Below are positions 60,446 through 64,000 of a stretch of DNA of 64,000 nucleotides, piece by piece. The first letter of the stretch is position 1. The number at the start of each line of letters is the position of its first letter. Made by a program: the position numbers and the translations under genes. Below the pieces are notes generated by a model that did not search any database, was not told the DNA's origin, and saw only the letters and a program-made list of their open reading frames with translations. Source of the DNA: an uncultured Eubacteriales bacterium (GTDB lineage Bacteria > Bacillota > Clostridia > Oscillospirales > UBA644); contig CAKSFN010000007.1 of assembly GCA_934454405.1 (NCBI GenBank), forward strand, positions 65,867-129,866. Reading direction: 5' to 3'.

Positions 60446-61750
60446 TCAAACCGTCTCAAAATACTTTTCAATTTCAAAAGATATTTTGTCGTCCGCCTGC
60501 AAATAAGACATACACTCGTTTCGTTTTTCGGCAATATATGTTTTGACCGCATATTCCGGCAAAACGGAACGTACAAATGCGGAGGACGCGCCGAGCTCAA
60601 CCGCCTCGTAAAGACTGTTCGGAAGAGAAACGAGACCGTCCGTAACACCGCAGGGCGCTTTATACAGGGTTTGTTCGATAGGTTTTCTGACGGGGAGCTT
60701 GTGTTCAATTCCGTATATGCCCGCGTTGAGAAGCAGCGTCAGCGCCGCATACGGGGAACACGCGGGGTCTGCGGAGCGAATCTCCACCCTCTTGTTCGCG
60801 TCGGGCGCGGCGGGAATCCTGACCAGCTGGGAACGGTTCGTGTTTGACCATGCAACATACTTCGGCGCCTCAAACGAACCGAAACGCGCGTATGAATTTG
60901 TCAGAGGGTTCATAAACATCGTTATTTCGTCAATATATGTCAAAACGCCCTCAATAAAGCTTTCGGCAACTTCCCTTTCGGACAGAAAAACATTTTTTCC
61001 GTTCTTATAAAGAGAAACGTGAAAATGCAGTCCGCTTCCGCTTTTATCGGGAAACGGCTTCGGCATAAACGAGGCGAAAAGATTGTGCTGCGACGCAAGC
61101 GTTTTTACAACGGAACGGTATGTGATATAATTGTCAACGGCCGTGACCGCCGAAGAATATCTGAAATCTATCTCGTTCTGACCGGGACCCCTCTTATGCT
61201 GGGAGCTCTGCGGTCTTATGCCCATTTCTTCGAGCGTCAGGCATATTTCACGTCTTATGTCGCCGCCCTTGTCTCTCGGCGAAATATCCATATAACCGGC
61301 GCTGTCAAGAGGTGTTCGCGTCGGATTTCCGTCAGAATCGCATTTGAAAAGGTAAAACTCACTTTCAATTCCGACCTTACATTCGTATCCGAGCCCGAGC
61401 AGCCGTGAAACCGCCTTTTTCAGCGCGTAACGCAAGTCGCTTTCAAACGGAGACCCGTCCGTGTGCCGGATATCGCAGAACAGGTGCAGTTCCTTCTCTC
61501 CCGAAGTCGACCAGGGAAGCAGCGTCATTGTTTCCGGTTCGGGAAAAAGCAGACAGCTGACGCTTTCTTTGTCGGTAAAGCCGGGAATATCCGAGGCGTC
61601 GAACGAGATTCCGTTTTCAAAAATTCTCGGCAGCTCCTCAGGCATTACGCATATATTTTTTTGATTTCCGTAAATGTCGCAAAAAGCAAGGCTGACGAAT
61701 TTTACTCCGTTATCCTCCGCGTAGCGCATTATCTGTTCGTAATCCTTCAT
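60446..61750 (-). CDS. glnA: glutamine synthetase (type I fold)
   Basis: 434 residues. VGIESEFYLF and GPGQNEIDF carry metal and glutamate ligands; FMPKPFPDKSGSGLHFHVS the ATP-site region; NSYARFGSFEAPKYVAWSNTN the glutamate flap; RIPAAP and EIRSADPACSPY follow. The flap differs from the usual NSYKRLVPGYEAP. Adenylylation motif NLYDLP is not seen (NSLYEAVELG at that place). Start at 61750 because AGGA is nine bases before it; ATG and TTG codons upstream lack room. Divergent from asnA. Confidence 0.9.
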   Translation of the reverse strand: MKDYEQIMRYAEDNGVKFVSLAFCDIYGNQKNICVMPEELPRIFENGISFDASDIPGFTDKESVSCLLFPEPETMTLLPWSTSGEKELHLFCDIRHTDGSPFESDLRYALKKAVSRLLGLGYECKVGIESEFYLFKCDSDGNPTRTPLDSAGYMDISPRDKGGDIRREICLTLEEMGIRPQSSQHKRGPGQNEIDFRYSSAVTAVDNYITYRSVVKTLASQHNLFASFMPKPFPDKSGSGLHFHVSLYKNGKNVFLSEREVAESFIEGVLTYIDEITMFMNPLTNSYARFGSFEAPKYVAWSNTNRSQLVRIPAAPDANKRVEIRSADPACSPYAALTLLLNAGIYGIEHKLPVRKPIEQTLYKAPCGVTDGLVSLPNSLYEAVELGASSAFVRSVLPEYAVKTYIAEKRNECMSYLQADDKISFEIEKYFETV

Positions 61751-61780
61751 CGCAAGCATTCCTATCAATTTATTATATCA

Positions 61781-61809
61781 ATTATAATACAAATAGTGCG
61801 CGTTGTCAA
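61781..61809 (-). promoter_or_regulatory. glnA promoter
   Basis: Minus strand TTGACA (61809-61804), 17 bases, TATAAT (61786-61781). Confidence 0.88.
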
Positions 61810-61859
61810 TATTCATATATAAAAAGCCCTGAATTCAATGAAAGTTTGCTCGTATAAGG

Positions 61860-61888
61860 TTGACAACCCAAACAAAAAATGATATAAT
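61860..61888 (+). promoter_or_regulatory. asnA promoter
   Basis: TTGACA (61860-61865), 17 bases, TATAAT (61883-61888), 48 bases before the ATG at 61936. Confidence 0.88.
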
Positions 61889-61935
61889 TCAGTTTAATTA
61901 TAAATCATTTTTAACGGAGAAACAGGTGTAAAAGA

Positions 61936-62943
61936 ATGAGTAAAACTTTTGTTCCGACGGGTTATTTCCCGAAGCTGAACCTTTATGAAACGCAGACCGC
62001 CATCGGCTTCACAAACAGAACCTTTGAAGGGTATCTGAGCGAAGCACTCAATTTAAAAAGGGTTTCCGCTCCCCTGTTCGTAGACCCCGAATCGGGGCTT
62101 AACGACGACCTGAACGGCGTTGAGCGTCCCGTACAGTTTGAGCTGGCTGACTCCGGAAAACAGGCGCAGATAGTTCACTCTCTCGCAAAATGGAAAAGAA
62201 TGGCTCTTTATAAATACGGCTTCCGCATCGGAAACGGGCTTTATACAATTATGAATGCGATACGCCGCGACGAAGAGACGGACAATCTCCATTCGGTTTA
62301 TGTCGATCAGTGGGACTGGGAAAAAGTCATCGACGAAAAGACACGCAATATCGATTATCTGAAAGCGACCGTAAAATCCATCGTCGGAGCGATCTGCGAC
62401 ACGCTTGACGATCTGAAGGTAAAGTTTCCGCAATTAGACACAACGCTGAAAAGAGAGGTCAGCTTTATAACGACTCAGGAGCTTGAAGATATGTATCCGA
62501 GCCTTACGCCGAAGCAGCGCGAGGACGCATACCTGAAAGAACATAAAACCGCATTTATCATGCAGATCGGCGATAAATTGAAAAGCGGAAAGAAGCACGA
62601 CGGCAGAGCACCCGACTATGATGATTGGACGTTAAACGGTGATATTCTGTTCTATAACGAAATTCTCGGCTGCGCATTTGAGATTTCTTCCATGGGCATT
62701 CGCGTTGACCCGAAATCGCTTGACGAACAGTTGACAAAGGCGAACGCGGACAACAGAAGAAAATATCCTTTCCACAAAGCGCTTTTGGCGGGAGAACTTC
62801 CTCTGACCATAGGCGGCGGTATCGGTCAGTCAAGGCTTTCGATGCTGTTGCAGGGCAAAGCACATATAGGAGAGGTTCAGGTTTCCGTATGGGACGACGA
62901 AACTCTTGAAATCTGCCGAAAGAACAATATTGAGATTTTGTGA
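61936..62943 (+). CDS. asnA: aspartate--ammonia ligase
   Basis: 335 residues, class II synthetase fold, makes asparagine from aspartate, ammonia and ATP. Recognisable: LNLYETQTAIGFTNRTFEGYL-type start (core TQTAIGFTNRTFE), APLFVDPESGLNDDLNGVERPV (core PESGLNDDLNG), YVDQWDWEKVI and C-terminal GGGIGQSRLSMLLQGKAHIGEVQ (core GGGIGQSRL). It shares the divergent region with glnA, linking ammonia assimilation. Confidence 0.97.
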   Translation: MSKTFVPTGYFPKLNLYETQTAIGFTNRTFEGYLSEALNLKRVSAPLFVDPESGLNDDLNGVERPVQFELADSGKQAQIVHSLAKWKRMALYKYGFRIGNGLYTIMNAIRRDEETDNLHSVYVDQWDWEKVIDEKTRNIDYLKATVKSIVGAICDTLDDLKVKFPQLDTTLKREVSFITTQELEDMYPSLTPKQREDAYLKEHKTAFIMQIGDKLKSGKKHDGRAPDYDDWTLNGDILFYNEILGCAFEISSMGIRVDPKSLDEQLTKANADNRRKYPFHKALLAGELPLTIGGGIGQSRLSMLLQGKAHIGEVQVSVWDDETLEICRKNNIEIL

Positions 62944-62944
62944 T

Positions 62945-63883
62945 ATGAGTATACTTTATTTTTTCGAATCGATAAGGAATCCCGTTCTTGACACAGTTAT
63001 GCTCGCGCTGACAAAGCTTGCGGAAGAGTACGTATTTATCGTCGCCGCGCTGCTTATATTCTGGTGTATAGACAAAAAAAACGGTTATTATATGATGACG
63101 GTCGGGCTGGTCGGAATAACCCTGAATCAATGGCTGAAAATGCTTTTCAGAATTCCCCGTCCGTGGATTATCGACCCGAACTTCAAGGCTGTCGAAGCCT
63201 CAACTCCCGCAGCCAACGATTTTTCGTTTCCGAGCGGACACACCCAGAACGCCGTCGGAACATACGGAAGCATAGCGCGTTTCACACGGCGAAAGTGGCT
63301 GCGTATTATCTGCGTTATTCTTGCCGTTCTGATACCCGTTTCAAGGCTTTATCTCGGAGTTCATACTCCTCTCGACGTAGGCGTTTCTTTTGTTATCGGA
63401 ATCGCGCTTGTGCTCGCGATGTATCCTCTCATCAAAAAGACAGACGAAAAGCCCTGCATACTCGGAATAATCTTCGCTGTTTGTTCCGTTTTAATGATCG
63501 CTTTTCTTGTCTTTGCTTATATCAGACCCTTTGAAGTTACGGAAGCATGGCAGACGCAGTGCATCGACGGCGCAATGACGAATGTTTCAAAAATGCTCGG
63601 CGCGACGCTCGGCATACTTGTTTCGTGGCTGCTTGACCTGAAATATATTAAATTTGAGACAAAAGCGCCTTGGTACGTTCAGATAATCAAGGTTGTCGGC
63701 GGCGTCGGCGTTGTTTTCGGGTTAAAAACGCTTTTCAAAATCGCGCTATTTGCGGTTTTGGGAGACGGAAGTATTCCCGCTCTCATCATCGAGTATTTCC
63801 TTGTCATAATCGTCGCAACTGCGCTTGTACCGATGACTTTCAAGCCTCTGAACATACTCTTTACAAAAAGAAAAGAAAAATAA
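62945..63883 (+). CDS. PAP2-family membrane phosphatase
   Basis: 312 residues, about eight hydrophobic helices. PAP2 signature in order: KMLFRIPRPW, FPSGHTQNAVG and SRLYLGVHTPLDV. Likely dephosphorylates a lipid phosphate such as undecaprenyl or phosphatidate phosphate. The start is the ATG at 62945, one base after the asnA stop; a far upstream in-frame ATG lies inside asnA. Ends in front of a terminator. Confidence 0.88.
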   Translation: MSILYFFESIRNPVLDTVMLALTKLAEEYVFIVAALLIFWCIDKKNGYYMMTVGLVGITLNQWLKMLFRIPRPWIIDPNFKAVEASTPAANDFSFPSGHTQNAVGTYGSIARFTRRKWLRIICVILAVLIPVSRLYLGVHTPLDVGVSFVIGIALVLAMYPLIKKTDEKPCILGIIFAVCSVLMIAFLVFAYIRPFEVTEAWQTQCIDGAMTNVSKMLGATLGILVSWLLDLKYIKFETKAPWYVQIIKVVGGVGVVFGLKTLFKIALFAVLGDGSIPALIIEYFLVIIVATALVPMTFKPLNILFTKRKEK

Positions 63884-63901
63884 ATCCGCAACAACGAACA
63901 A

Positions 63902-63938
63902 GGGGCTGTAAAAAAAACTTGCGTTTTTTTACAGCCCC
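63902..63938 (+). terminator. terminator, copy 2 of a recurring hairpin
   Basis: GGGGCTGTAAAAAAAAC (63902-63918) pairs with GTTTTTTTACAGCCCC (63923-63938), loop TTGC. Same design and loop as the hairpin at 30875. The remaining 60 bases of the window show nothing assignable. Confidence 0.8.
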
Positions 63939-64000
63939 TTTGGGGATAGGAAAAAAGGTTCAGAATGGGTGAATCGAATCCGAAGGCGTACATAGGTACG

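Overview
The window looks like a chromosomal segment of an anaerobic, Gram-positive-type Clostridia bacterium, probably a gut-associated Oscillospirales-like lineage. Evidence: consensus TTGACA-17-TATAAT promoters, AGGAGG-type ribosome binding sites, lipoproteins but no outer-membrane genes, a complete V/A-type ATPase, archaeal/clostridial-style AsnA, c-di-AMP synthesis by CdaA with a YbbR partner, and an OLE-type large RNA next to its partner protein gene. No phage, insertion sequence, rRNA or CRISPR array was found. The taxonomic call is inference.

Layout. 1-3.4 kb: ddl (5' truncated), DUF1934, argS, tadA. 3.4-10.1 kb: a SorE-like dehydrogenase, then E2, E3 and a fused alpha-beta E1 of a 2-oxo acid dehydrogenase complex. 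10.2-14.3 kb: small membrane genes, a LysR regulator, a DUF1275 protein and a putative TIM-barrel glycosidase. 14.4-23.7 kb: tatD followed directly by a nine-gene V/A-ATPase operon (G/H-C-I-K-F-E-A-B-D). 23.7-26.7 kb: a promoter/hairpin region, a Xer-type recombinase, and a Se/S-carrier-like protein with a cysteine desulfurase. 26.7-30.8 kb: cdaA, a YbbR protein, an FAD oxidoreductase and an RseC-like protein.

30.9-34.1 kb (minus): DHHW protein, MBOAT acyltransferase and DUF4358 lipoprotein, a probable extracellular O-acylation set. 34.2-36.9 kb (minus): a two-component system with an upstream secreted tandem-repeat protein. 37.1-40.8 kb (minus): a redox-repair operon (rhodanese lipoprotein, Rrf2 regulator, DUF6132, MsrAB, CcdA, a 42-residue protein, TlpA) read from a consensus promoter that carries two near-identical palindromic operators. 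41.0-41.9 kb: a P-loop kinase-like gene and tRNA-Pro(CGG). 42.1-49.5 kb: fucU, fucI and a ribose-type sugar ABC transporter (minus), with a divergent AraC regulator.

49.6-54.7 kb (minus): recN, argR, nadK, tlyA, an OapA-like membrane protein and, upstream with its own promoter, a structured RNA of about 610 nt that I identify as OLE RNA. 54.8-60.3 kb: a Zn-finger-like lipoprotein, an 839-residue putative glycosidase, an S1-domain protein whose ribosome binding site lies in an inverted repeat, and a membrane protein. 60.3-63.9 kb: glnA with a translationally coupled 48-residue gene (minus), diverging from asnA and a PAP2 phosphatase.

The most interesting items are the OLE RNA/OapA locus, the Rrf2 redox operon with tandem operators and an unannotated small gene, the glnA-coupled small gene, the SorE/fused-E1 complex cluster of unknown substrate, and a helically phased GGTTTCA repeat cluster at 41.1 kb.
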